Assembly (NCBI RefSeq): GCF_902686445.1
Contig: NC_062220.1
Coordinates: forward strand, 95,728,143 to 95,792,142
Reading direction: 5' to 3'
DNA length: 64,000 nt
Source: Sciurus carolinensis
Taxonomy: Eukaryota; Chordata; Mammalia; Rodentia; Sciuridae
In this document: positions 34,471 through 44,069 of the stretch, one piece after another
Position numbering within the stretch: the stretch's first letter is position 1
Layout of the letters: each line of letters begins with the position of its first letter
The notes under the pieces: model-generated
Told to the model about the DNA's origin: nothing
What the model saw: the letters and a program-made list of their open reading frames with translations, nothing else
Databases searched by the model: none
Made by a program: the position numbers and the translations under genes

Positions 34471-35329
34471 TCAACAAGTCTGTATTTACTTAGCTTTAAA
34501 CTTCCAAAACTCCTTCTTTTCCTTTTTCCCCAATCCAGTCACCAATTGGTTTATTTGCTTCATGAATACAAACATCAGGAATGCAGTGCAGGCCCTCCCA
34601 CTGTCCCTTCTGCTCAAGGCTCTGGCTGGCATCCAGCTGTGGGGTCTCCAAAAAGAAAGTGGGGGTGGGGCAACCTGTCTTCATGTTGCATTTACATAGG
34701 GAGCACCCTGCTTTATTTATTTATTCATCTGACCAAGATCTTGTGTTTATTTGGGTAGGCCTTGAAGGCGGAAACTTATAACTCCCATCTTTCCTTGGTT
34801 CCTCCCTCCTGCTGGGCTATCTAATCTATCCTCCAGGTTGCCTTGGGACTTAAGAGTTCTGCCTGAAATCTAATTGCATCTTTTCTTTGCCTCCTCAATC
34901 CAAACACCCAGAACTGACACAAGGCCTATTCCACCACACTGATTACCGCATTCCCTAGACACATCATGTGCTTTTTTTTAATACTCAGCTTTCTAGCTCT
35001 TTCTCAAAAGATCATTCATGAATTTCATCCTCTGTGATCTGCAAACAGTCTAAATACACCTTTGGTAGACTTAGTTATTAATAACTATGTCTTAACAGGT
35101 GTCCTCTGATTCAGCCCTCTCTACCCAGGCTCCAAACATGGAGAGCCTGACGACACTGCATGACTGACAGAATGAATAGACCAACGAATGGATGGATGGA
35201 TGGATGGATGAAGTATAATGATGAGTGCTGTAAGCCCAGCAAAAGTTCAACTTGAAAATATTTATGAATATTTATGTTCATTTTAAGTGTAAGCTCCCCA
35301 CTTTTCATTTCTTTCTTTACTTATTCATT
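34471..35329. other. Unassigned sequence with a tetranucleotide run
   Basis: No gene is supported. A short (GGAT)n run lies at 35187-35210, next to an L2-like 'gacagaatgaatagaccaac' tail. Overlapping frames at 34391-34781 are chance. Confidence 0.4.
35187..35210. repeat. (GGAT)n microsatellite
   Basis: Six near-perfect ATGG/GGAT units. Confidence 0.9.
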
Positions 35330-35415
35330 CATTAATTTTGGTGTTGGGGATTGAACCAGGGCCTTGTGCGGACTACACACACACTCTACCACTGAGTTAC
35401 ATCTCCAGTCCCCTG
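35330..35415 (-). mobile_element. ID SINE (antisense)
   Basis: Reversed ID: 'ttggtgttggggattgaacc' (complement of the B box), 'cactctaccactgagttaca' and 'tctccagtcccctga'. Confidence 0.85.
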
Positions 35416-35739
35416 ACGTTTCTTTTCAAAATAAACTACAAATAATAAATAAACGGGGCTTTACTGTGCTCTTCTCACAATCCAGATGAATGTTACTCGA
35501 AAGTCCTCAACTGGAAAACAGATATGATTAACGAAGTAGTTCTAATGAGTCGAAGTCACTTGCTGGCAGTGAAATGGGCCTAGAAACGATGGAAACATAT
35601 TCATTCCTTGATAAAAGTTTTGACCGAATGTGATTTGTGCTGACCTACTATGAAAGTAACGAGCACTAGAGAAAATAAGATTTAGCAGCTGATGGATTTG
35701 TTTCTTTGCTTCTAAAACCTTTCATGATTAGGACATCTG

Positions 35740-35830
35740 TGGGGGGGGCGATGGGTGTGTTTTGTATGTGTATGGGTGTGTTTTGTATGTGTGTGTATGT
35801 GTGTGTTTCACACACATACATCACAGCACA
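35740..35830. repeat. TG-rich tract with perfect 12 bp inverted repeat
   Basis: Two imperfect copies of a roughly 21 bp unit (atgggtgtgttttgtatgtg) are followed by a perfect hairpin. Arm TGTATGTGTGTG lies at 35794-35805, loop TTT at 35806-35808, and arm CACACACATACA at 35809-35820. Confidence 0.9.
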
Positions 35831-36330
35831 CATATTGTTTAGTATACGAAAGAATGAGTACAATTTCCCCCAAACCAAAATTTTTAAGTAATGGTAACTT
35901 CCACAGAGTGGCCCACAGTTGCAACAATTAGGGTACCAGTCCACTATAAAAATCTAGGGCATGGTGGGGCAGGAGTCAAGTAAAAACCAGCCTTACTGAG
36001 TGTTATTGGAATTCACTCTTCATTCGGCCAAAAATGTACAATCTGACCAAAACCCTTACACTGGCTCTTCTACCCAAACCACATACCTTCTGAAGGCCAA
36101 GGGCAAAGCCAGCTGTGGTTATGCATTTGGGTTAAAGAGCCCCAAAACAGAAAAAAAAAATTATTTTGAAATGCATTACACTTCAAAATTAAGGGTAATT
36201 GTGTGTAGCAGCCTGGAAAATATAGCTCATCCAGTACTACTCGGCCACTGAACACAGAGCACAAAACACTGGTGCTCTAAATGCAATTTCAAACTGAAAA
36301 TAAAAAGGTACAAAGGGCGGAAGGAAGGCC

Positions 36331-36349
36331 GGGGCGGGGGGGGGGGGGG
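36331..36349. repeat. G-tract (14 G run)
   Basis: GGGGC followed by 14 consecutive Gs. It may form a G-quadruplex and is prone to sequencing length error. Confidence 0.9.
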
Positions 36350-37876
36350 AGTGTGCTACAGAGCTGCGACTTTTAACAGGGCTGCTGCCTGGGGAAGACG
36401 TGGCCAATACACAACTCAGCAATGGTTCTAAATTATTTAAGCCACTAGATGCTGCTCTGGACCACTACAGCAGTGAAACCAAGAAGGTAAATAAAAGATT
36501 GACACATAATGATCTAAGAAAATAAACGTGGTAAGATTAGGACAGAACTCTAAAGGACAAAGTGGAAAAGGACTTTGCTTGGAGCAGTACCTTTAGGGCT
36601 TCTGCCTGACCTGCTTGCTACCAGGCCCTGGTCACACTCCTGCAGTATCACTATTCAACTAGCCAAGCAAAGCAGGAGGCCCTTCACTCAGTTAACTCAT
36701 TCCCACAGGGATACTTCCTTGCATGCAATACCAGCCACTGAAGGAGTCAAGCTGAGTTTGTGATCCACCTTCCTCCATTCATTTGCCTTATTCCCATTAT
36801 GTAAAGGTTGAAATCAGTGCAGTCCTCAGTAGTCAGAATTCAAACTCTTGTAGGAAACTGAGACATAAACTCACTAGTTAGAGTTTTCTTCTGCTATAGG
36901 GGACCAGGAAGAAACAGATAAAAATGAGACTTACAAACCATTCAGTGTAGGAGGACAACTGTGACATAGGAATGAAAGAAGTTAGGTAGAAAACCTGGAA
37001 AGAAAATAAATGAACCTAAAGGGGAAGCCCCCATCTACGAATACACCTAGGTTTCAAAGAAAACTGGGGCACTTACAACTGCTGTTGAAAGACTAGGTAA
37101 TCTAATAACACACAATTGGTTCAACTTCTGCAAGAAAACAAAGACACGAGGTTTTCAATTGCCCCAAGAGGACAATCTGCAAAGTGTACGGGGTATTTTT
37201 GATTGTCGCATCTGAGTAGTGCTACTGTTACCTAGTGAGCAGAGACTAGGGAAACTTGTAAACATCCTACAGTGCACAGGACAGCCTTACAATAAAGAAT
37301 TATCCAGCCTGAAATGCCAACAGCACCTGAGGCAGAAACCACCTGAAATAAATGGTCAATAAAATGGGCAACAGCCTTCAAGTAGAAAAAGAACAACACC
37401 AGTAAACTTAGCATCACCCTCGGGAGAAACCACCCTGGTTAACAGACTCCAGCCTCTGGTTCCCTTGGTCCTATTAATCTATGAGCATGAAAAGTAGCAA
37501 AGTCATGACAAGGTGGAGAACACTCTGTGAAGTGCGTTCCCCTTCCAGCTGGTTCCCTCCCAACTGGTTCCAGGCTTTTGCCTCCACTATGACTCAGCCA
37601 CACGAAAAAAAAGCGTTGGCTAAAGAGTATGTATCTGTGCTCCTTAGCAAATATTTCTCTCATTTTTGATTAACAAATTGCACTCTGGCTCACAAGTTTC
37701 AATATAATAAGCTTGGGTGATGGACATAATGTCCCCAAGAGAAGGATCCATTAACTCAAGGCCAAGTTCAAGTTGAGAATGAGACATTTAAGGCAGGATC
37801 AACTCTGAAAAACTCAAGTTCAGTGGTAGCAGAGATATATCCCTGGGTGCCATGGCAACCCAGGGCACCTCCATCT

Positions 37877-37996
37877 GAACCAAAGGCATTTCTTTTCTTT
37901 TTTTTTTCCATGATGCTGGGGATTGATCCCAGGTCTTCATGTATGCTAAGCACATGCTTTATCACAAGCTACAGCCCCAATGGAACTAAGGCCATT
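37877..37996 (-). mobile_element. ID SINE (antisense) with target-site duplication
   Basis: A T-rich tail (37900s), 'gatgctggggattgatccca' (B-box complement), 'catgtatgctaagcacatgc', and 'tatcacaagctacagcccca'. It is flanked by imperfect direct repeats: GAACCAAAGGCATT at 37877-37890 and GAACTAAGGCCATT at 37983-37996 (11 of 14 match). Confidence 0.8.
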
Positions 37997-40768
37997 CGTA
38001 TTTCTTAAACAGCATCTATGTTACAACTTAACAATTTAGGACATTTCTAACAACATATAAGATGGAAGAGCCTCCCTGGATGCCACTGCAGCCTGGCTTG
38101 ACAGGCAGGTCCTGGCTTCAGAGGCTGGCAAGTCCAGGAAAAGCAATGGGAGAAGGAATTATCTAGTACCAGCAGCATGGTGCAGGGGAAATAGCAATAG
38201 AAAGAGTCAGAAAAGTTTAAGACTCAGATTCACCCTCCAAATACCTATGACATTTCATTCCTCCATATCACATCTATAAAACAGGATAATAATACTATGT
38301 CGATTATTTTCCATCATTTCCAAAACAGCAGCATCCAGGGAGGAATGGTGTTAGCCCATGGAGGAAGAGTCACATCGAAGCTATGACCCCAACCCCAGTG
38401 GGGCAATGCTTAGTAAATGGCTTACCCGATCATCATTCTTTCAAACTACTGCTCCTTATCCAGAAATACAATCTGCCCAACACATAGCAGCCCCAGAGTG
38501 GAGCAAGTAGTGCCTTTTCTACTGAGGAAATTTTTGTTCCCTACATTATCTGTCAGAGCTAAAATAACCCAAATGTACCCTCAATTCCTAAAACTAAAGT
38601 TCCAATAATAATCCAACTCAGATTCTGGAAACCAGTGTTTGTGGGGGTCCAGAACACTAAGAAGCATCTCCTGCTATTTATACATGTGACTAATTTCTCT
38701 ACTCAGCATTCTGCCAGGTTGTTGCCGTGGTTAATTCCTTTTGATGAGCTAGCACTCCTTCACCCACACTATTTCTGTATGATACTTAACTGTTCACCTC
38801 ACTTTAGGACAGTGACAAAATTCTGCTCAATTGGTGCCTGCACTTACTTTGTGAAAGGTTATAAACCAGAGTATTAAGACAGAAGTAGTTAACTGAATCC
38901 CAGGTCATGATCTGGCTTTGCAGGTTTCAATTCCAGCTATTATAGATAAGTTGCAATTGTTAATACTCAGACAACTGAAATTATCTAGGGAACTGAGCAT
39001 AGCAACCAGTGTATGCACGGCTCAAGCACGCTGGTTTTACTGAACCCCAAAGTGCTGTGCTGGCATACTGGAAAGCATTAGGGGAGGCTATGCATATGTC
39101 CCAGGGGACTTACCCTGTACGGATGGCATACTCAACCTGTATGGTTGAGTGCTGAACCTCTCAATCACCGACTTTGGATAGTCAGTCTCAAGCCTAGGCC
39201 AGCTGAAATCCTTTAGCTAATCATGCGTCACAGCAGTGTGGCTGCCACCAGGAGAGATTACCACTGTCTTTGAAAGTAATTAAAATCACACATATGGGGA
39301 ATGGTTGGCAAAAAAATTAAAAGGAAAGGTCAAGAAGAGTAAATTTCAAATTTCCAAAGACCTCAAAAGCTCTGAACTAAAATGGGGAGAAAAGCATATG
39401 TGCAGAGCATTTCCTAAGTAGAGTGAAAGAGGTGAGAGAAGATGATCCTTCTGCTGCTCCCTATCACTGCAGGGAAAACATGACACTTGGGTTTCCAGTC
39501 TCTCCAAGATGACAGCATCTGAGACTAGCACACCATCAAATTCTATTAACAGGAGCATTTTTTAAAGTTAAGTCAATGACTGACGCTTTTATTGCATCTG
39601 GTTCAACATTTGGAAATAGCATCTTTTGCAAGGGACTAAACCAACAGTATTTTGTAAAAGGGGGACAAGTTCAGTACTTCTTAAAGTATGGCTCTCTGAA
39701 CCATTTTCATCAAAATCCCTCATGAAGTGTTTACACAGATTCTAAGAACCTCTAGAATTATCAAAACAGACTTTTAAAAATCACCATTCATCTAGAGCCA
39801 TACAAACAACATTAATATTCAAAGTCTGTTTTGCAAAATACCCTTTTCCCTTCTGCTCTCTTCTATTTCATGTTTTACACTGCTGGTCTGGACCTACTAA
39901 ATTGGCATCATGGCCTCCTCCTGGGTTATACCCTTAATCTTAAAAAGCGCCAGTTTTCTTGACTAGGAGGAAGCAGAACAGTAATTGCAAAATTAGCAGC
40001 AAACACTTCAGGCTTTGTGATAAGGAAAAGGTTTAGTAATTCCCTACCTTTTTCAAATTCAAAAGGATGTCTTATAAACCAACTCTATCTACTTGGATGG
40101 CTGTAGGCATTAGAGAGTGGTTGCAGGCTTCAGTTACAAACCATAATGGTACCCGCTGTCTGAGATCTGGACAGGAAATGTTACCTCCATAGGAATGATC
40201 ATCTCTAAACCTCCAGCCTTAGGCAAGATAGGAGTAAGTAAAGTGTGTGCTCAGTTGAGTTTCTTGTCAACCCCCAGCCACATCCTCTGGGCAAGGGCTT
40301 CAAAGCCCTCCCTTCCTTCACCTCTCCCCACCCATTCACACCAAACACCCAAAGGAGGTAAATTACATGAAAACACTCAAGCACTATCTTTCCTTCAATA
40401 CTATAATTTCATAAATTTTTATGATGTAGCAGTGCTCCTAGAAGCCCCCATCTGCTATCTTTCTTTCATTTTTTTTCTTATCCTAGGCACTTGTTTCTCT
40501 TCTCCCCTGCATCTGTCACCCAGCTTCTTCTGCATCCCCCACCCTCCTCTCCTTTGCCTTCACTTACATTTTCTGGGAGAGTGGAATGGGACTTCACACC
40601 ATTTACAATGCTCCTCCAAGGGGAGTTTTCTTTGGTTAAAGCAATGCAGACTTTGAAAAGAGTTTCCCCAAGGAGAGGGATAAAATACCAGATCAGGAGT
40701 GGAGATGTGTTTTTAATAAAGAAATACTTTTCCAAGAAATCATCCCTCTGCTTCTTTTCTTCAGTCTA
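37997..40768. other. Mostly unassigned sequence
   Basis: A faint plus-strand MIR is likely at 38200-38310 (actcagattcaccctccaaa ... aaaacaggataataatacta). A hAT-like relic is likely at 39670-39765 ('cagtacttcttaaagtatgg' ... 'tctaagaacctctagaatta'). The 153-codon frame at 40195-40656 is compositionally biased and is not supported. Confidence 0.4.
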
Positions 40769-40895
40769 AAATTCAAAGGGAGGGGCCTGGGGAGATAGCT
40801 CAGTCGGTAGAGTGCTTGCCTTGTAAGCACAAGGCCCTGGGTTCGATCCCCTGCACCCAAAAAAAGAAAAAACAAAAAAGAAATTCGAAGGAAGG
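40769..40895 (+). mobile_element. Near-intact ID SINE with target-site duplication
   Basis: The body (40784-40880) keeps an intact tRNA-like A box (TAGCTCAGTCGG) and a perfect B box (GGTTCGATCCC), separated by 'agagtgcttgccttgtaagc', with an A-rich tail. Flanking repeats AAATTCAAAGGGAGG (40769-40783) and AAATTCGAAGGAAGG (40881-40895) match at 13 of 15. It is the best-preserved ID in the window, so a fairly recent insertion. It is a SINE, not a tRNA gene: the anticodon arm is altered and there is no 3' tRNA acceptor. Confidence 0.9.
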
Positions 40896-41014
40896 AGGCT
40901 ACCCAAGGCAGAAAGAGATCTGAAAGGACAGTGGCTAAACATGGAGAAGATGCCGAGGAAGTGAAATCCTGGACTTTTTCACTTGCCACTGATGCGGCAG
41001 CACTTTCTTTCTCA

Positions 41015-41400
41015 TTCACTCAGTGAACATTTACTGAGCACTTACTATGTACTAGGAATCAATCTAGATATTAAGGTTGTCAACAAGAGAAAGAAAGCAA
41101 TCAAATAAACAAAAATACGATCTAATGGGTAAAAAAATGCTAAGAAAAATAAATGAGAAACACAAGAGGATCAAGAAGGGCTTGGCTGCTATTTTACATG
41201 GAGTAGTCAGTAGCTAGGTAAGCTGACAACTGGGCAGAGACCTGAAGGAAGCAAGGGAGTGAGTCATTTGGACCTGCAGGAGAAATTCTGGGGAAAAAAC
41301 AAAAACAAAAAAGAGTGTGCACAAAGGCACTGGGGACAGAACTCTGAAAAAGAAAGTAAGGCCCTCAGAATGGCTGCAGTCAACAAGGACATTGTTTGTG
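41015..41400 (-). repeat. L2 LINE 3' region (antisense)
   Basis: Begins with 'cactcagtgaacatttactg' followed by agcacttactatgtactagg (complement of the L2 terminus). It continues through 'ggcttggctgctattttaca', 'actgggcagagacctgaagg' and 'gtgcacaaaggcactgggga'. Degraded. Confidence 0.7.
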
Positions 41401-42179
41401 TTCTGAGGGACATGGCCATCCATCAGAAGGACCACCCATCCGGTGACTCAGTGCCTGCTCCAGGTTCTGAGTCCCCTTCCCCCCAGTCATGTCTGGGTCT
41501 ACCTCCCAGTCTGCCCCTTCCTAACACATAACAAGCTTCCTGCTCCCCAGTTCCCTTGCCTCCTGACACCTCTCCCACACCAGTTCCAACACTTTACCAG
41601 TACATCTAATTGAACAAAAACAAACCAACAAACAAAACCTGAGTAATAAATGTAGTAGAAAAGAAGGTCACATACACACTTAACCACAGCTCTCAATTGA
41701 TAGGAAATGTACCACAGTAAAGAGCAGAGGATCAAAAGGTTAGCTGTAAAAGAGAGAAAGAGAGTGAGAGAGAGGGAAGGGGGAGAACAATTAAGTCTGG
41801 TGATATGCCTGTAGGGGATTTGACCTCCTAATTTACTAGGCTCCAAGTTCTGTAAACCTTGAAACAACCTTGGGAAGCAGGTATGGAGGTGAGACAATAT
41901 GAAAACCCATAACCAGAGGAGATCTTAATAATAGATGCTGCCAGCCTTTGTATCTAAAACTGTGAGTGAACAGGTCTCTGTAGATGCTCTCAAATTTTTG
42001 GAATTTAAACGCAAGTTATTAATTTTATTTTATGTAAGTTTAAAAAAATTCAAGAATTCTTACATAGTACCACGTACCATACCCCCAAGTCCCTGGCGGC
42101 TCCAGATTGGGCGCCTTTGGCTCTAGGAACACAAACTCATCTTAGGTTCTACAAAATCTTACCTATGATCAGTTAGGTC
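41401..42179. other. Unassigned sequence left of the CpG island
   Basis: No exon or repeat is identified. A 132-codon minus-strand frame (41499-41897) has a hydrophobic middle but no other support. Confidence 0.4.
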
Positions 42180-42453
42180 CACATCAGCCCTGGCCAGTAG
42201 TGGGAGGCCCAGAGCGCAGGAACTCACAAAACGTGTTCAGTGCGCCTCGGGAGCTGTCCAGAGGCCCTTGGAGCTACCCTACTCCGGGGGACAGGTGGGG
42301 GGCGGGGCGGACTAAACCCTGTAGCTTTAAATCAAAGCCCGTCCAGTCGCCAACAACCCCTCCCCAGTTGCCAACTTTAAATGGCCCCCAGATGGGAAAG
42401 GCAGTGGAGCCGAGTTCGGGTTGCCCAGCCCTAGCAGTCGGCGACCGACGGAC

Positions 42454-42495
<42 letters not shown>

Positions 42496-43880
42496 CGCCT
42501 TGCGCGCGTCCGCGGTATAGCACGGACTTCCCAGTCCCAAGCACACAACACGCACCCCCGGGCCGACTGAGTTCTGTATTTCCTCTTCCTCAAAGCTACT
42601 CCTGGAGATCGCGGCTGCCCCTCTTCTCTCTGATTTCAGGGGTCCCGCGCTCTGCTGCCACACTTCTCTGTAGGCGCTCCGGCGCGTCCCCTCTCCCATG
42701 CCAAGATCTCCATCAAAACCCCTCGCCGCCTTTCCGGGTCCTCAGTGTGTACCCGGGAGGCAAGTATTTACTAACAGACGTCCCCGGGAATCCCAGCTGC
42801 CCGGATCACCTCCTCCCGCCCCTCTGCAAGCCCCCCAACCATCTAGCCCATCACCGCCCGCTCCCAGGAGCGCGCTCGCCAGAGGATTCCCTCCCATCTG
42901 CGATGGCCGGAGAAAACCCCAGGGTCCGAGCCGCCAGCCGCCGTCTCGGGCGCAGTTTCTCCGGTCTCCGGCCCCAGGAATCTTGACTCCAGGCTCCCAA
43001 CCCCACACTTCTCTGTCCCCAACGTCCCCGCGCCAACCGCGAAGCCCTTCTGCTCCCCCCTCTAGCAAACCCTAGTCCAAACGTCTCCGTGTTTCTCGGG
43101 GCCCGGGCCCTGCGCTCCATCCTCCCGCGCCGCACCCCCGGAGTCCTCTCCCTCTGCTCCCACTGCCACTCGGACCACCCGCTCTGCCCAGACTTCCCCA
43201 ACAGCAGAGCGCCCCGACGCGCCGGCAGCCCTCACCCAGCCTAGCGCGGCGGCCACCCCCGCCCGAGCCGTGGCGCCCCCAGGGAGGAAACAAAAGTGTC
43301 TCCGCGGCGCCCGGAGTCCTCGGAGCAGGACGCCTCCTCCCCGCCCCAGTCCCAACCCCCTCCCGGGCCGCGCTGAGGTCAGCGAGTCGGGGCTCTGAGC
43401 CAGCCCAGGAAACTTTACGAACCTGCCCGGGGTCTCAGGACAGCGGCGGCAGCGGCGAGAGGTCCCAGCTATCAGAACTCTGACGACCCGCGACCATTGA
43501 AGGGGAAATCCGCGGCTCTGTCACCCAGCTCTGGGCTGCGGCGGTGTGGGTGGTTCTGCCTCTATCCCGTGCCCATCCTCGCCCGCTCCCGCTCACCCAA
43601 ACACACGCACTTACACTCTGGGTCGGCCGGCTGCTGCGCCGCCGGCTGCCGCTGCTCTCACTTCCTCTTCCTTCCTCCTGCTGGCCAGAGACACATTTTG
43701 CATCTGCAAGGCATCCCAAGAGCAGCCGCGAACTCTCCTCCCGAGCGGACGCTGCGGAGTTACCGCCGCTGCCCGCGGCACCTGCGCCGGGACTCGCGTG
43801 GTTGGCGCGTTCTCCTCCCGCCCGCGCCCTGCTGCCTGCCCACCGCACTTTGGTTAGGAGGTGCCCACGACTTTATGAAG
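42180..43880. promoter_or_regulatory. CpG island
   Basis: The only long GC-rich, CpG-dense stretch in the window. Base composition changes sharply to A/T-rich on both sides, most abruptly at about 43.88 kb. CpG islands of this length in mammals mark promoters of broadly expressed or developmental genes. Many long frames on both strands (for example 43544-44098, 43435-43848, 42274-42699) arise because stop codons are rare in GC-rich DNA. Their products are R/P/S/G-rich and mutually overlapping. The gene served could not be identified. Confidence 0.85.
42456..42493. repeat. (CA)n microsatellite inside the CpG island
   Basis: About 19 uninterrupted CA units. Unusual in being embedded in promoter-like GC-rich DNA. 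Confidence 0.98.
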
Positions 43881-44030
43881 TGCCCCTACTTCAAGAAGGA
43901 AATGTCAAACACCATGCACGCCTCATATCTGCTATAAATAATGTATGTGCAGAGCATGACTTCTCCGATGAGCTCACACACGGCGTTTTGCAGGCACTAA
44001 TTAACTCCGTCACCCTCGTAGCGCCACCTC
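43615..44030 (-). other. Putative non-coding first exon (leftward transcript)
   Basis: On the minus strand a strong 5' splice site, CAGAGT|GTAAGTG, lies at 43608-43614 (intron side). Upstream of it, in the same strand, an ETS-like GGAAGTG lies at 43659-43665 and a TATA-like CATATAAAAAG at 44055-44065, about 440 bp from the donor. This fits a first exon starting near 44.03 kb or, if initiation is dispersed, anywhere in 43.65-44.03 kb. No start codon with convincing downstream coding sequence is present, so the exon would be 5' UTR or lncRNA. Orientation is an inference. A plus-strand start within the island is not excluded. Confidence 0.3.
43933..43940 (+). promoter_or_regulatory. TATA-like box, plus strand
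   Basis: TATAAATA on the plus strand at the AT-rich edge of the island. It would drive rightward transcription from about 43.97 kb. No supporting exon or donor was found to the right, so the function is doubtful. Confidence 0.2.
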
Positions 44031-44033
44031 CGG
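44019..44033 (-). promoter_or_regulatory. CTCF-like motif
   Basis: The minus strand reads CCGGAGGTGGCGCTA, which contains the strong AGGTGGCGCT core of CTCF sites. Position 5 of the wider consensus is off. It sits beside the predicted start, at the CpG-island boundary. Confidence 0.4.
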
Positions 44034-44054
44034 GAGGCCAAAAGCGCGTGGCAT

Positions 44055-44065
44055 CTTTTTATATG
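44055..44065 (-). promoter_or_regulatory. TATA-like box, minus strand
   Basis: CATATAAAAAG on the minus strand, just outside the CpG island. A start about 30 bp downstream would be near 44.03 kb. Confidence 0.35.
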
Positions 44066-44069
44066 CTTT

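Larger units (their letters stand above)
35416..37876. other. Mostly unassigned sequence, with TG-rich and G-rich tracts
   Basis: No coding exon is seen. Low-complexity features are listed separately. The remainder (for example 36420-37870) shows no repeat I can name. Confidence 0.4.

Noticed and set aside
35740..35830. CRISPR array or regulatory hairpin
   Set aside because: Only two imperfect TG-rich units with no unique spacers. Eukaryotic low-complexity DNA.
40195..40656. 153-codon plus-strand frame with a hydrophobic stretch
   Set aside because: Pyrimidine-rich DNA gives Leu/Phe/Ser/Pro-rich translation. No splice or start context and no recognisable family.
40784..40855. tRNA gene because of intact A and B boxes
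   Set aside because: Only part of a tRNA fold forms: the anticodon loop lacks the usual U33, there is no acceptor stem partner, and an A-rich tail plus target duplication show it is an ID SINE.
42274..43355. Series of overlapping minus-strand frames (42274-42699, 42742-43068, 42851-43201, 43062-43355)
   Set aside because: Stop-poor GC-rich sequence in all phases. The frames are Gly/Arg-rich, mutually overlapping and have no conserved motif.
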